Assembly: GCF_011388215.1 (NCBI RefSeq)
Contig: NZ_CP049989.1
Location: 3,658,001 to 3,722,000, forward strand
Length of the DNA stretch: 64,000 bases
From: Hydrogenophaga crocea
GTDB lineage: Bacteria; Pseudomonadota; Gammaproteobacteria; Burkholderiales; Burkholderiaceae_C
Reading direction: 5' to 3'
The position numbers and the translations under genes were made by a program. The notes under the pieces are model-generated. The model was not told the origin of the DNA. It saw only the letters and a program-made list of their open reading frames with translations, and made no database searches. Numbering within the stretch: position 1 is the stretch's first letter; each line of letters starts with the position of its first letter. Positions 42,989 to 52,509 of this stretch are shown here, one piece after another.

Positions 42989-44428
42989 ATGAACCCCTCC
43001 ACCCTGATCGCCCCTCCCGCGCTGGTGCGCCGCGCCGAACAGCAGGACACCCAGGCCATCCAGGCCCTCGACAGCGCGCACTACATCCACCCCTTCACCG
43101 ACCACGGCGATCTCGCCACGCGCGGGGCGCGGGTGATCACGCGCGCCGAGGGCATCTACATCTGGGATTCCGAGGGGCACAAGATCCTCGACGCCATGAG
43201 CGGGCTGTGGTGCGTGAACGCGGGCTACGGGCGCAAGGAGCTGGCCGACGCGGCCTACCAGCAGCTCATGACGCTGCCCTACTACAACAGCTTCTTCCAG
43301 ACCACCAACGTGCCCGCCACGCAGCTCGCGGCCAAACTCGCGGCGCTCGCGCCCGAGGTCGGCGGGCGGCGCTTCGAGCACGTGTTCTTCAGCTCCAGCG
43401 GCAGCGAGAGCAACGACACCAACGTGCGTCTGGTGCGCCGCTACTGGGACCTGCTGGGCCAGCCGCAGCGCAAGACCATCATCAGCCGCCACAACGCGTA
43501 CCACGGCTCCACCATGGCCGGCGCCTCGCTCGGCGGCATGGACGGCATGCACGCCCAGGGCGACCTGCCCATCCCGGGCATCGTGCACGTGATGCAGCCC
43601 TACTACCTCGAGAACGCACTGCCCGGCGAGAGCGAGGCCGACTTCGGCCTGCGCGCGGCGCGCGCGATCGAGCAGAAGATCCTCGAGCTCGGCGCCGACA
43701 AGGTGGCGGCCTTCATCGCCGAGCCGGTGCAGGGCGCGGGCGGCGTGATCATCCCGCCCGCCACCTACTGGCCCGAGGTGCAGCGCATCGTCGACCAGTA
43801 CGGCATCCTGCTCATCTCCGACGAGGTGATCTGCGCCTTCGGCCGCCTGGGCCACTGGTTCGCCTACGAGAAGTTCGGCTACCGGCCCGACCTGGTCACC
43901 TTCGCCAAGGGCGTGACCAGCGGCTACGTGCCCCTGGGCGGCGTGATGGTGGGCGACCGCGTGGCCAAGGTGCTGATCGAGCAGGGCGGCGAGTTCAACC
44001 ACGGCTACACCTACAGCGGCCACCCCGTGGCCTGCGCCGTGGCACTGGCCAACCTGGAACTGATGGAGCGTGAGCAGCTGCCGCGCAAGGTGCGCGAAGA
44101 CATCGGCCCCTACCTGGCCGAGCGCTTCACCGAGATCGGCCGGCACCCGCTGGTGGGCGTGGCCGAGACCTGCGGCTTCGTGGGCGGTCTGGTGCTGGTC
44201 AAGGACAAGGCCACGCGGGCGATGTACGACCCCGAGCTGGCCGTGGGCATGATGTGCCGCGCCCACTGCTTCCGCAACGGCCTGATCATGCGCGCCGTGG
44301 GCGACCGCATGATCATCGCCCCGCCGCTGGTGATGACCCGGGCCCAGATCGACGACATGGTGGAGCTGATCCTGCGCTGCCTCGACGCCACGCTCGCGGA
44401 ACTGCGCGAAAAAGGGCTGCATGGGTGA
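42989..44428 (+). CDS. spuC: Class III aminotransferase, putrescine--pyruvate type
   Basis: This PLP-dependent aminotransferase of 479 residues would transfer the amino group of putrescine, or of a related amine, to pyruvate, giving 4-aminobutanal. The signature is DEVICAFGRLGHWFAYEKFG, then DLVTFAKGVTSGYVPLGGV with the Schiff-base Lys; SSSGSESNDTNVRLVRRY is the substrate-side signature. Length and order match SpuC-type omega-aminotransferases. It gives a second route for putrescine beside the gamma-glutamyl one. Confidence 0.88.
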   Translation: MNPSTLIAPPALVRRAEQQDTQAIQALDSAHYIHPFTDHGDLATRGARVITRAEGIYIWDSEGHKILDAMSGLWCVNAGYGRKELADAAYQQLMTLPYYNSFFQTTNVPATQLAAKLAALAPEVGGRRFEHVFFSSSGSESNDTNVRLVRRYWDLLGQPQRKTIISRHNAYHGSTMAGASLGGMDGMHAQGDLPIPGIVHVMQPYYLENALPGESEADFGLRAARAIEQKILELGADKVAAFIAEPVQGAGGVIIPPATYWPEVQRIVDQYGILLISDEVICAFGRLGHWFAYEKFGYRPDLVTFAKGVTSGYVPLGGVMVGDRVAKVLIEQGGEFNHGYTYSGHPVACAVALANLELMEREQLPRKVREDIGPYLAERFTEIGRHPLVGVAETCGFVGGLVLVKDKATRAMYDPELAVGMMCRAHCFRNGLIMRAVGDRMIIAPPLVMTRAQIDDMVELILRCLDATLAELREKGLHG

Positions 44429-44460
44429 CTCGGCCGCCGCGCCGGGCCGCCCCAAGCCAG

Positions 44461-44518
44461 GCCGCACCCCCTCGGGGGGCAGCGGCGCGCGGAGTGCGGC
44501 GCGTGGGGGCTCTAGAAT
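44461..44518 (+). repeat. GC-rich hairpin block before potF, possible intergenic repeat
   Basis: CCCCCTCGGGGGGCAG, then GGCGCGCGGAGTGCGGCGC, and a final GTGGGGGC form hairpin-prone complements in the 235-bp gap between the aminotransferase and potF. Similar blocks are, as I recall, common between genes in Comamonadaceae. TAGAAT at 44513-44518 may be the -10 of the potF promoter, leaving a leader of about 140 bases. Confidence 0.35.
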
Positions 44519-44663
44519 GGCCGCCGATCCCTTTTCTGGGGCATGGCTGGCGGTCAAAAGCGGGGCATTCCCGGTCTGGAACTTGCATGCCACCCCTGGG
44601 TCATCTGCCTGCCGTTGGGTTCGACGGTTCGGGTCCTAAACCTCCTGTGGAGTGAGCAACACC

Positions 44664-45842
44664 ATGAAGAAGCACGTTCTGGCACTCGCGATGGCGGCCA
44701 TGCTGGTCGCCGCCTGCGGCAAGAAAGAAGAGGCCGCCCCGGCCCCGGCACCCGCGCCGGCGGCCACCGCACCCGCCCCGGCCCCGGCGCCGGCCGGCCC
44801 GGTGCTCGATGACGAGAAGGTTCTCAACATCTACAACTGGCCCGACTACATCCCCGAGAACATGATCGCGGAGTTCGAGAAGGCCACGGGCATCAAGGTC
44901 AACTACGACACCTTCGAGACCAACGAGGCGCTGCACGCCAAGCTGGTCGCGGGCAATACCGGCTACGACATCGTGGTGCCGGGCAGCGTCTTCGCCAAGC
45001 CCCAGATCGAAGCCGGCTTCTTCCAGCCGCTCGACAAGGCCAAGCTCAAGAACTACGGCAACCTCGATCCGGCCGTGATGTCGGTGCTGACCAAGGCCGA
45101 CCCCGACAACAAGTTCCTCGTGCCCTGGGCCTGGAGCTTCACCACCGTGGGCATCAACAAGACCAAGGTCGCCAAGGCCCTGGGCAGCACGCCCATGCCC
45201 GAGAACGCCTGGGACCTGGTGTTCAAGCCCGAGTACACGAGCAAGCTCAAGTCCTGCGGCATCGCCTACCTCGACTCGCCGACCGAGATCATCCCGGTGG
45301 CGCTGCACTACATCGGCAAGGACGCGTACTCCAACAACCCGGCCGACTACAAGGAAGCCACGGCCATGCTGGCCAAGGTGCGCAAGGACATCCGCCTGTT
45401 CAGCTCGACCATGATCGACGACATCGCCGGCGGCAAGGCCTGCGTGGCCATCGGCTGGGCGGGTGACGTGAACATCGCGGCCGGCCGCGCCAAGGAGAAC
45501 GGCTCCAAGGACGAGATCGAAGCGCTGCTGCCCTCGACCGGCGCGCTGTCGTTCTTCGACACCATGGCCATCACCAAGGACGCCAAGCACCCGAACAACG
45601 CGCACGCGTTCATCGACTTCTTCCTCTCGCCCGAGAGCGGTGCCGCGATGGCCAACGAGATGAGCTACAACGCGGGCAACAAGGCCGCGCTGCCGCAGGT
45701 CAAGCCCGAGATGGTGGCCAACAAGACCATCTTCGTGGAAGAGGCCTACATGCCCAAGATGATCCCCCCGAGCAGCTTCACGAACGAAGCGCGTGAGGCG
45801 ATGGCCACGGCCTACAACGCCTTCAAGAAGGGCGGCAAGTAA
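44664..45842 (+). CDS. potF: Polyamine ABC transporter substrate-binding lipoprotein PotF
   Basis: This 392-residue protein is a spermidine/putrescine binding protein. The mature start VLNIYNWPDYIPENMIAEFE and the later IVVPGSVFAKPQIEAGFF, WAWSFTTVGINK and IGWAGDVNIAAGRA are typical of PotF. The N-terminus has a signal ending LVAAC, a lipobox, followed by a 30-residue linker of Ala and Pro. It would therefore be anchored to a membrane, unlike the soluble PotF of enterics. GGAG lies 11 bases before ATG 44664. A strong terminator follows. Confidence 0.93.
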   Translation: MKKHVLALAMAAMLVAACGKKEEAAPAPAPAPAATAPAPAPAPAGPVLDDEKVLNIYNWPDYIPENMIAEFEKATGIKVNYDTFETNEALHAKLVAGNTGYDIVVPGSVFAKPQIEAGFFQPLDKAKLKNYGNLDPAVMSVLTKADPDNKFLVPWAWSFTTVGINKTKVAKALGSTPMPENAWDLVFKPEYTSKLKSCGIAYLDSPTEIIPVALHYIGKDAYSNNPADYKEATAMLAKVRKDIRLFSSTMIDDIAGGKACVAIGWAGDVNIAAGRAKENGSKDEIEALLPSTGALSFFDTMAITKDAKHPNNAHAFIDFFLSPESGAAMANEMSYNAGNKAALPQVKPEMVANKTIFVEEAYMPKMIPPSSFTNEAREAMATAYNAFKKGGK

Positions 45843-45871
45843 GCCCAGGCCTTCACGGGCCTCGACACCCC

Positions 45872-45906
45872 GGGCTGTTCGTACTCCAGTATGAACAGCC
45901 CTTTTT
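45872..45906 (+). terminator. Rho-independent terminator between potF and potG
   Basis: The arms GGGCTGTTC and GAACAGCCC, extended inwards by GTACT/AGTAT with one G-U pair, are followed by TTTTT. Placed between the binding-protein gene and the ATPase gene, it probably lets potF be expressed more than potGHI. Confidence 0.85.
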
Positions 45907-45949
45907 CTTGCCGGGCCGGTCCCGGTCCCCACACACAACAGGCGTACTC

Positions 45950-47053
<1,104 letters not shown>

Positions 47054-47069
47054 GCCGCCGGAGCAGACC

Positions 47070-47975
47070 ATGAAGCTGTCCATGCCCGGCAAGCGATTCG
47101 TCATCGGCGTGCCCTACGCCTGGCTGATCGTCTTCTTCTTCCTGCCCTTCCTGATCCTGCTGTACATCAGCTTCGTGGACATGGGCGGCGACATCAGCCC
47201 CTTCAAGCCGCTGTGGGACCCGGACACCGGCGTGCTGCGGCTCAAGTACGAGAACTACCTGTCCATCTTCCGCGAGGAAGAGGGCGCGCGCCTGTTCCAG
47301 ACGCTCTACATCGACGCCTACCTGCGCTCGATCGGCTACGCGATGGCCACCGCGGTGTTCTGCCTGGTGCTGGGCTACCCGTTCGCGTACTTCATCGCGC
47401 GCTCGCCGGCCAGCGTGCGTCCGGCGCTGCTGCTGCTGGTGATGCTGCCGTTCTGGACCTCGTTCCTGCTGCGCGTGTACGCCTGGAAGGGCATCCTCGC
47501 CGACCAGGGCATGCTCAACCGCCTGCTCATGGCGATCGGGCTCACGAGCGAGCCCATTCCCATGCTCTACACCAGCGTGTCCATGCTGGTGGGCATGACC
47601 TATGTGTACCTGCCCTTCATGATCCTGCCGCTGTACGCGAACCTGGTGAAGATGGACTTCCGCCTGCTCGAGGCCGCCTACGACCTCGGCACCACGCCCT
47701 TCAAGGCCTTCTGGCTCGTGACGGTGCCGCTGTCCAAGGCCGGCATCGTGGCCGGCTTCATGCTGGTGTTCATCCCCTGCGTGGGCGAGTTCGTGATCCC
47801 CTCGCTGCTCGGCGGGCCCGAGAACCTCATGATCGGCCGCGTGGTCTGGGACGAGATGTTCACCGCCAACAACTGGCCGCGCTCGACCGCGCTTGCCGTG
47901 GTGATGATCGGTCTCATCGTCGTGCCGCTGGCGGTGTACTACAAGGTCACCGGCGACGCCGCCGAGAAGCGTTGA
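47070..47975 (+). CDS. potH: Putrescine/spermidine ABC transporter permease PotH
   Basis: This 301-residue inner-membrane permease has six hydrophobic helices, beginning VPYAWLIVFFFLPFLILLYI. The coupling loop is LLEAAYDLGTTPFKAFWLVT, the EAA motif that docks to the ATPase. A GGAG element lies upstream of the ATG. It is 16 bp after potG and 10 bp before potI. Confidence 0.94.
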   Translation: MKLSMPGKRFVIGVPYAWLIVFFFLPFLILLYISFVDMGGDISPFKPLWDPDTGVLRLKYENYLSIFREEEGARLFQTLYIDAYLRSIGYAMATAVFCLVLGYPFAYFIARSPASVRPALLLLVMLPFWTSFLLRVYAWKGILADQGMLNRLLMAIGLTSEPIPMLYTSVSMLVGMTYVYLPFMILPLYANLVKMDFRLLEAAYDLGTTPFKAFWLVTVPLSKAGIVAGFMLVFIPCVGEFVIPSLLGGPENLMIGRVVWDEMFTANNWPRSTALAVVMIGLIVVPLAVYYKVTGDAAEKR

Positions 47976-47985
47976 GGAGCGCGCC

Positions 47986-48822
47986 ATGAAACAACTGCTC
48001 GAAAAGCACTTCGGCAAGGTCTGGCTGCTGGTCGTCTTCGCCTTCCTGTACCTGCCACTGGCCTTCATGGTGCTGTTCTCGTTCAACAGCACCCGCCAGG
48101 ACGCGCGCTTCACCGGCTTCTCGCTGCGCTGGTACGAGGCCCTGCTCAACGACAACAAGATCGTCGACGGCTTCTTCCTCTCGCTCAAGATCGCCGCCAT
48201 CACGGGCGTGCTGTCGGCGGTGCTCGCCACCTTCGCGGCCTTCGTGCTGGTGCGCTACCGCCGCTTCATCGGCCGCACGGTGTTCAGTGGCATGGTGAAC
48301 GCGCCGCTGGTGATGCCCGAGGTGATCATCGGCCTGTCGCTGCTGCTGCTGTTCGTGGGCGCGCAGAACCTGTTCGACTGGCCGCAGCGTGGCCTGCTCA
48401 CCATCGTGCTCGGCCACACGCTGCTCGGCATGGCCTACGGCATGGTGGTGATCCAGAGCCGGCTGCTCGAGATGGACCGTTCGATCGAAGAGGCCGCCAT
48501 GGACCTGGGCGCGCGCCCGCACCAGGTGTTCTTCCTGGTCACGCTGCCCAACATCTTCCAGGCCATCCTCGCGGCCTTCCTGCTCGCGTTCACGCTCTCG
48601 TTCGACGACGTGGTGATCACCGAATTCCTCAGCGGCCCGGGCGTGAGCACGCTGCCGCAGGTGATCTTCGGCTACGCGCGCCGCGGCATCAACCCGACCA
48701 TCTACGCCGCGGCCACCATCCTCATCGTGACCGTGACCATCGTGGTGGTGAGCTACGCGGTGTGGGTGGCGCGCCAGACCCGCAAGCGCGAGCGCGAAAT
48801 GGCGGCGGCGCTGCGCAGCTGA
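47986..48822 (+). CDS. potI: Putrescine/spermidine ABC transporter permease PotI
   Basis: This second permease of 278 residues has six hydrophobic helices, beginning LLVVFAFLYLPLAFMVLFSF, and an EAA loop (IEEAAMDLGARPHQVFFLVT). FDDVVITEFLSGPGVSTLPQ is typical of PotI/PotC. TGAGGAGCGCGCC before the ATG gives a good ribosome site. It ends the pot operon; a hairpin with pyrimidine-rich downstream sequence follows about 100 bp later. Confidence 0.94.
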   Translation: MKQLLEKHFGKVWLLVVFAFLYLPLAFMVLFSFNSTRQDARFTGFSLRWYEALLNDNKIVDGFFLSLKIAAITGVLSAVLATFAAFVLVRYRRFIGRTVFSGMVNAPLVMPEVIIGLSLLLLFVGAQNLFDWPQRGLLTIVLGHTLLGMAYGMVVIQSRLLEMDRSIEEAAMDLGARPHQVFFLVTLPNIFQAILAAFLLAFTLSFDDVVITEFLSGPGVSTLPQVIFGYARRGINPTIYAAATILIVTVTIVVVSYAVWVARQTRKREREMAAALRS

Positions 48823-48907
48823 GCCCCCGGGCCCGGGGATCCGTGGCGCTGCCCCGTGGCATGGGCGCCACGGCGTAGGCCATCGGCCCGAGTGGTGGAC
48901 CTGGCCC

Positions 48908-48967
48908 GGTTCGCAAGAATGCGGGCTCTCCGGAATTCGGAGAGTTCTTTCTTCTTACTTGCGAACC
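48908..48967 (+). promoter_or_regulatory. Nested inverted repeats in the leader of the outer-membrane protein gene
   Basis: Outer arms GGTTCGCAAG (48908-48917) and CTTGCGAACC (48958-48967) are perfectly complementary, and the right arm directly abuts the ATG. Inside lies a second stem, CTCTCCG / CGGAGAG with a 5-base loop (48926-48944), then a pyrimidine-rich run. No Shine-Dalgarno lies near the start codon. The inner stem with its T-rich tail could end the pot transcript. The outer stem could hide the start codon. Confidence 0.6.
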
Positions 48968-49534
48968 ATGAAAAGCACCCGCCTCCTGGCCCTTGCGGCC
49001 GCCTGTCTTGCCCTGTCCACGGCGCACGCCCAGACCGCAGAAGCGGCCGCCCACAGCGGCATGTACGCCGAGATCGGCTATGCCGCGCCCGAGTTCAAGA
49101 CGTCCGATGGCATCGACTCGATGAAGGCCTCGCCCAGCCTCGTGTCGGGTGTCTTCGGCTACCAGTTGCATCCCAACTTCGCGGTCGAAGGCTTCCTGGG
49201 CCTGGGCGCCGGCAAGGACGGCTTGAAGTTCAACGGCCTGAGCGTGCCGGTGAACGTCAAGCTGGGCACCCTGTATGGCGTGTTCGCCCGGCCCAGCGTG
49301 GCCGTCAGCGAGTCCGTCGACCTGTTCGCCCGCATCGGCTGGATGAGCACCGAACTCAAGGCCTCCGGCCCCGGTGGGAGCTATGCCGACCGGAACTCCA
49401 GCCTCGCTTACGGCGTCGGCGCCAACTTCAACCTGTCCAAGACCTCGTACCTGCAGGCGAGCTGGACGAGCTTCTACGACAAGCACGAGACCCAGATCCA
49501 GGGTCTCGGCCTGGCCTACGGCATGCGCTTCTGA
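48968..49534 (+). CDS. Small outer-membrane beta-barrel protein
   Basis: This 188-residue exported protein has a signal peptide (MKSTRLLALAAACLALSTAH, probable cleavage after AHA or nearby) and a mature part with alternating strands (GMYAEIGYAAPEFKT, VFGYQLHPNFAVEGFLGLG, SLAYGVGANFNLS) ending LAYGMRF, with the C-terminal Phe expected of barrel assembly. It resembles the small OmpX/OmpW-like or OmpA-barrel proteins. Its place inside the polyamine island suggests, but does not show, a link to polyamine passage. Its leader has nested inverted repeats. Confidence 0.78.
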   Translation: MKSTRLLALAAACLALSTAHAQTAEAAAHSGMYAEIGYAAPEFKTSDGIDSMKASPSLVSGVFGYQLHPNFAVEGFLGLGAGKDGLKFNGLSVPVNVKLGTLYGVFARPSVAVSESVDLFARIGWMSTELKASGPGGSYADRNSSLAYGVGANFNLSKTSYLQASWTSFYDKHETQIQGLGLAYGMRF

Positions 49535-49565
49535 GCCATCCCTGTCTCCCCGTCTCCAAGGCTCT

Positions 49566-49590
49566 GGCCACCTTCGGGTGGCCTTTTTTT
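49566..49590 (+). terminator. Rho-independent terminator after the outer-membrane protein gene
   Basis: The arms GGCCACC and GGTGGCC with loop TTCG are followed by seven Ts. This is a textbook terminator for the small outer-membrane protein gene, with the puuC gene starting about 110 bp later behind its own promoter (TAGCAT near 49660). Confidence 0.92.
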
Positions 49591-49700
49591 GGGCGCCGCG
49601 CGCGCAGTGGACGCCAGCTCGCCCGGGAAAGTGGCTGCCCATGGCCGGGCGCAGGCGGCGTAGCATGGGCCGATTCTTCAGGCCCCGCACCACCCACGCC

Positions 49701-51191
49701 ATGACCACTGCCACGCCCGACACCCCCTCCCTCGCCTTCGACGGCCGCGCCTTCATCAACGGCGAGCGCGTCGCGGCGCGCGACGGCCAGACCTTCGACT
49801 GCTTCTCGCCGGTGGACGGCCGCCTGCTCGCGCCCGTGGCGCGTGGCCAGGCCGCCGACATCGACGCCGCCGTGGCCGCGGCGCGCGCGGCCTTCGAAGA
49901 CCGCCGCTGGGCCGGCCTGGCGCCGGCGCGCCGCAAGCGCGTGATGCTGGCCTTCGCCGACCTGCTGCTCAAGCACGCCGACGAGCTCGCGCTCACCGAA
50001 ACGCTCGACATGGGCAAGCCCGTGCGCTACGCGCGCAGCGTGGACGTGAACAGCGCGGCCAACTGCATCCGCTGGTACGGCGAGGCGGTGGACAAGGTCT
50101 ACGACGAGATCGCGCCCACGCCCGACACCGCGCTGGCCCTGATCACGCGCGAGCCCGTGGGCGTGGTGGGCGTGATCGTGCCCTGGAACTACCCCATGAT
50201 CATGGCCGCCTGGAAGATCGCCCCGGCGCTGGCCGCGGGCAACTCGGTGGTCTTGAAGCCCAGCGAGAAAAGCCCGCTCACCGCGTTGCGCCTGGCCGAG
50301 CTCGCGCTGGCCGCGGGCCTGCCGCCGGGCGTGTTCAACGTGGTGCCCGGTTACGGTCCCGAAGCGGGCAGCCCGCTCGCGCTGCACATGGACGTGGACT
50401 GCATCGCCTTCACCGGCAGCACGCGCGTGGGCAAGCAGATCCACGTGATGGCCGGCCAGAGCAACTTGAAGCGCGCCTGGACCGAGCTCGGCGGCAAGTC
50501 GCCCAACATCGTGTTCGCCGATTGCCCGAACCTGGACAAGGCCGTCGAGGCCGCGGTGGGCAGCATCTTCTTCAACCAGGGCGAGAGCTGCAACGCGCCC
50601 TCGCGCCTGTTCGTCGAGGCCTCGATCAAAGACGCCTTCCTCGAGAAGGCGCTCAAGCTGGTGCCGCAGTACCAGCCGGGCAACCCGCTGGACAAAGCCA
50701 CGGTGATGGGCGCGATCGTCGACAAGACCCAGCTCGACACGGTGTTGCGCTACATCGAGAGCGGCAAGAAGGAGGGCGCGAAGCTGCTCGCGGGCGGCGA
50801 GCAGGCCGAGCCCGTGAAGGGCGGCTGCTACGTGCTGCCCACCATCTTCGACGGCGTGAAGAACGACATGACCATCGCGCGCGAGGAAATCTTCGGCCCG
50901 GTGCTGTCGGTGCTCTCGTTCACCGACGCGGCCGACGTGGTCAGGCAGGCCAACAGCAACATCTACGGCCTGCAGGCCGCGGTGTGGACGCGCGACATCA
51001 ACAAGGCCCACGGCGTGGCGCGCGCCCTGCGCGCCGGCACGGTGCACGTGAACCAGTACGACGAAGACGACATCACCGTGCCCTTCGGCGGCTTCAAGCA
51101 GAGCGGCGTGGGCCGCGACAAGTCGCTGCACGCCTTCGACAAGTACACGGAAGTCAAAACGACCTGGATCCGCATCGACAGCCCGATCTGA
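49701..51191 (+). CDS. puuC: Aldehyde dehydrogenase PuuC (gamma-glutamyl-gamma-aminobutyraldehyde)
   Basis: This NAD(P)-dependent aldehyde dehydrogenase of 496 residues would oxidise gamma-glutamyl-aminobutyraldehyde, or 4-aminobutanal from the transaminase route. Its motifs include VPWNYPMIMAAWKIAPALAA, GSTRVGKQI, ELGGKSPNIVFAD with the general-base Glu, and FFNQGESCNAPSRLFV with the nucleophilic Cys. EEIFGPVLSVL follows. It begins an operon with gabT 10 bp downstream. Position in the island decides PuuC over other ALDHs. Confidence 0.9.
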   Translation: MTTATPDTPSLAFDGRAFINGERVAARDGQTFDCFSPVDGRLLAPVARGQAADIDAAVAAARAAFEDRRWAGLAPARRKRVMLAFADLLLKHADELALTETLDMGKPVRYARSVDVNSAANCIRWYGEAVDKVYDEIAPTPDTALALITREPVGVVGVIVPWNYPMIMAAWKIAPALAAGNSVVLKPSEKSPLTALRLAELALAAGLPPGVFNVVPGYGPEAGSPLALHMDVDCIAFTGSTRVGKQIHVMAGQSNLKRAWTELGGKSPNIVFADCPNLDKAVEAAVGSIFFNQGESCNAPSRLFVEASIKDAFLEKALKLVPQYQPGNPLDKATVMGAIVDKTQLDTVLRYIESGKKEGAKLLAGGEQAEPVKGGCYVLPTIFDGVKNDMTIAREEIFGPVLSVLSFTDAADVVRQANSNIYGLQAAVWTRDINKAHGVARALRAGTVHVNQYDEDDITVPFGGFKQSGVGRDKSLHAFDKYTEVKTTWIRIDSPI

Positions 51192-51201
51192 GGAGAGCCG
51201 C

Positions 51202-52509
51202 ATGAACGCCCCGCAAACGCCCGAGACCCTGAGCGCCCCGCACACCAACGCCGCCTGGCACCAGCGCCGGCTCGCGGCCACGCCGCGCGGCGTGGGCGTG
51301 TTCGGCGACTTCTTCATCGAGCGCGCGAAGAACGCCGAGTTCTGGGACATCGAGGGCCGGCGCTTCATCGACTTCGCGGGCGGCATCGCGGTACTCAACA
51401 CCGGCCACGTGCACCCCAAGGTGCAGGCCGCCATCGCGGCCCAGCTGCAGCGCTTCACGCACAGCTGTTACCAGGTGGTGCCCTATGCCGAGTACGTGTC
51501 GCTGGCCGAGCGCCTCAACGCCATGGTGCCCATCGCCGGGCCGGTGAAGACGGCGTTCTTCTCGACCGGCGCCGAGGCGATCGAGAACGCGGTGAAGATC
51601 GCGCGCGCGGCCACGGGGCGCAGCGGCGTGATCGCCTTCGGCGGCGCCTTCCACGGCCGCAGCCTGTTCGCGGTGTCGCTCACGGGCAAGGTACAGCCCT
51701 ACAAGGCCGGCTTCGGGCCCTTCCCGCCCGAGATCTACCACGTGCCCTTTCCCTGCCACTGCAGCTCGCTCGACGACACGAAGCGCGCGATCGAGCACCT
51801 CTTCAAGGCCGACATCGAACCCTCGCGCGTGGCGGCCATCGTGTTCGAGCCGGTGCAGGGCGAGGGCGGCTTCAACCCGATCCAGCCCGCGGCCGTGAAG
51901 TGGCTGCGTGAGCTCTGCGACCAGCACGGCATCCTGCTCATCGCCGACGAGGTGCAGACCGGCTTCGCGCGCACCGGCCGCATGTTCGCCATGGAGCACT
52001 TTGGCGTGCAGCCCGACCTCATGACCCTGGCCAAGAGCCTGGCCGGCGGCACCACGCTCTCGGCCGTGTGCGGCCGCGCGGCCGTGATGGACGGGCCCGC
52101 GCCCGGCGGCCTGGGCGGCACCTACGCCGGTCACCCGCTGGCCATCGCCGCGGCGCACGCGGTGATCGACGTGATGGAAGAAGAACGCCTGTGCGAGCGC
52201 GCGCAACGGCTGGGCGACAAGCTGCTCGCGCACCTGATCGCCCAGCGCGCGGTGCACCCGCGCATCGGCGACATCCGCGGCCTGGGCGCGATGGTGGCCA
52301 ACGAATTCGTCGACCCGAAAACCGGCGCGCCCGACGCCGACACGGCCAAGCGCGTGCAGATGGCCGCCCTCCGGCGCGGCCTGCTGTTGCTCACCTGCGG
52401 CGTGCACGGCAACGTGATCCGCTACCTGTTTCCGCTGACGGTGGAAGACGCGGTCTTCGACGAGGGTCTGGCCATCCTCGACGCGGCGCTGGCCGAGGTG
52501 CTGGCGTGA
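51202..52509 (+). CDS. gabT: 4-aminobutyrate aminotransferase GabT
   Basis: GabT moves the amino group of GABA to 2-oxoglutarate, giving succinate semialdehyde. The 435-residue protein has the class III motifs: FSTGAEAIENAVKIARAATG, LLIADEVQTGFARTGRMFAM, and DLMTLAKSLAGGTTLSAVCG with the PLP Lys. GAGGAG lies before the ATG. Its stop overlaps the GTG of the next gene (GTGA). Succinate-semialdehyde dehydrogenase is not in the window unless the PuuC-type enzyme also does that step. Confidence 0.93.
   Translation: MNAPQTPETLSAPHTNAAWHQRRLAATPRGVGVFGDFFIERAKNAEFWDIEGRRFIDFAGGIAVLNTGHVHPKVQAAIAAQLQRFTHSCYQVVPYAEYVSLAERLNAMVPIAGPVKTAFFSTGAEAIENAVKIARAATGRSGVIAFGGAFHGRSLFAVSLTGKVQPYKAGFGPFPPEIYHVPFPCHCSSLDDTKRAIEHLFKADIEPSRVAAIVFEPVQGEGGFNPIQPAAVKWLRELCDQHGILLIADEVQTGFARTGRMFAMEHFGVQPDLMTLAKSLAGGTTLSAVCGRAAVMDGPAPGGLGGTYAGHPLAIAAAHAVIDVMEEERLCERAQRLGDKLLAHLIAQRAVHPRIGDIRGLGAMVANEFVDPKTGAPDADTAKRVQMAALRRGLLLLTCGVHGNVIRYLFPLTVEDAVFDEGLAILDAALAEVLA

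Noticed and set aside
41549..44593. A 1014-codon open frame on the minus strand, opposite puuA and the putrescine aminotransferase
   Set aside because: It is antisense to two well-conserved genes, and its translation is rich in His, Ala, Val, Gly and Arg without any motif. GC-rich codon use commonly leaves such frames open.
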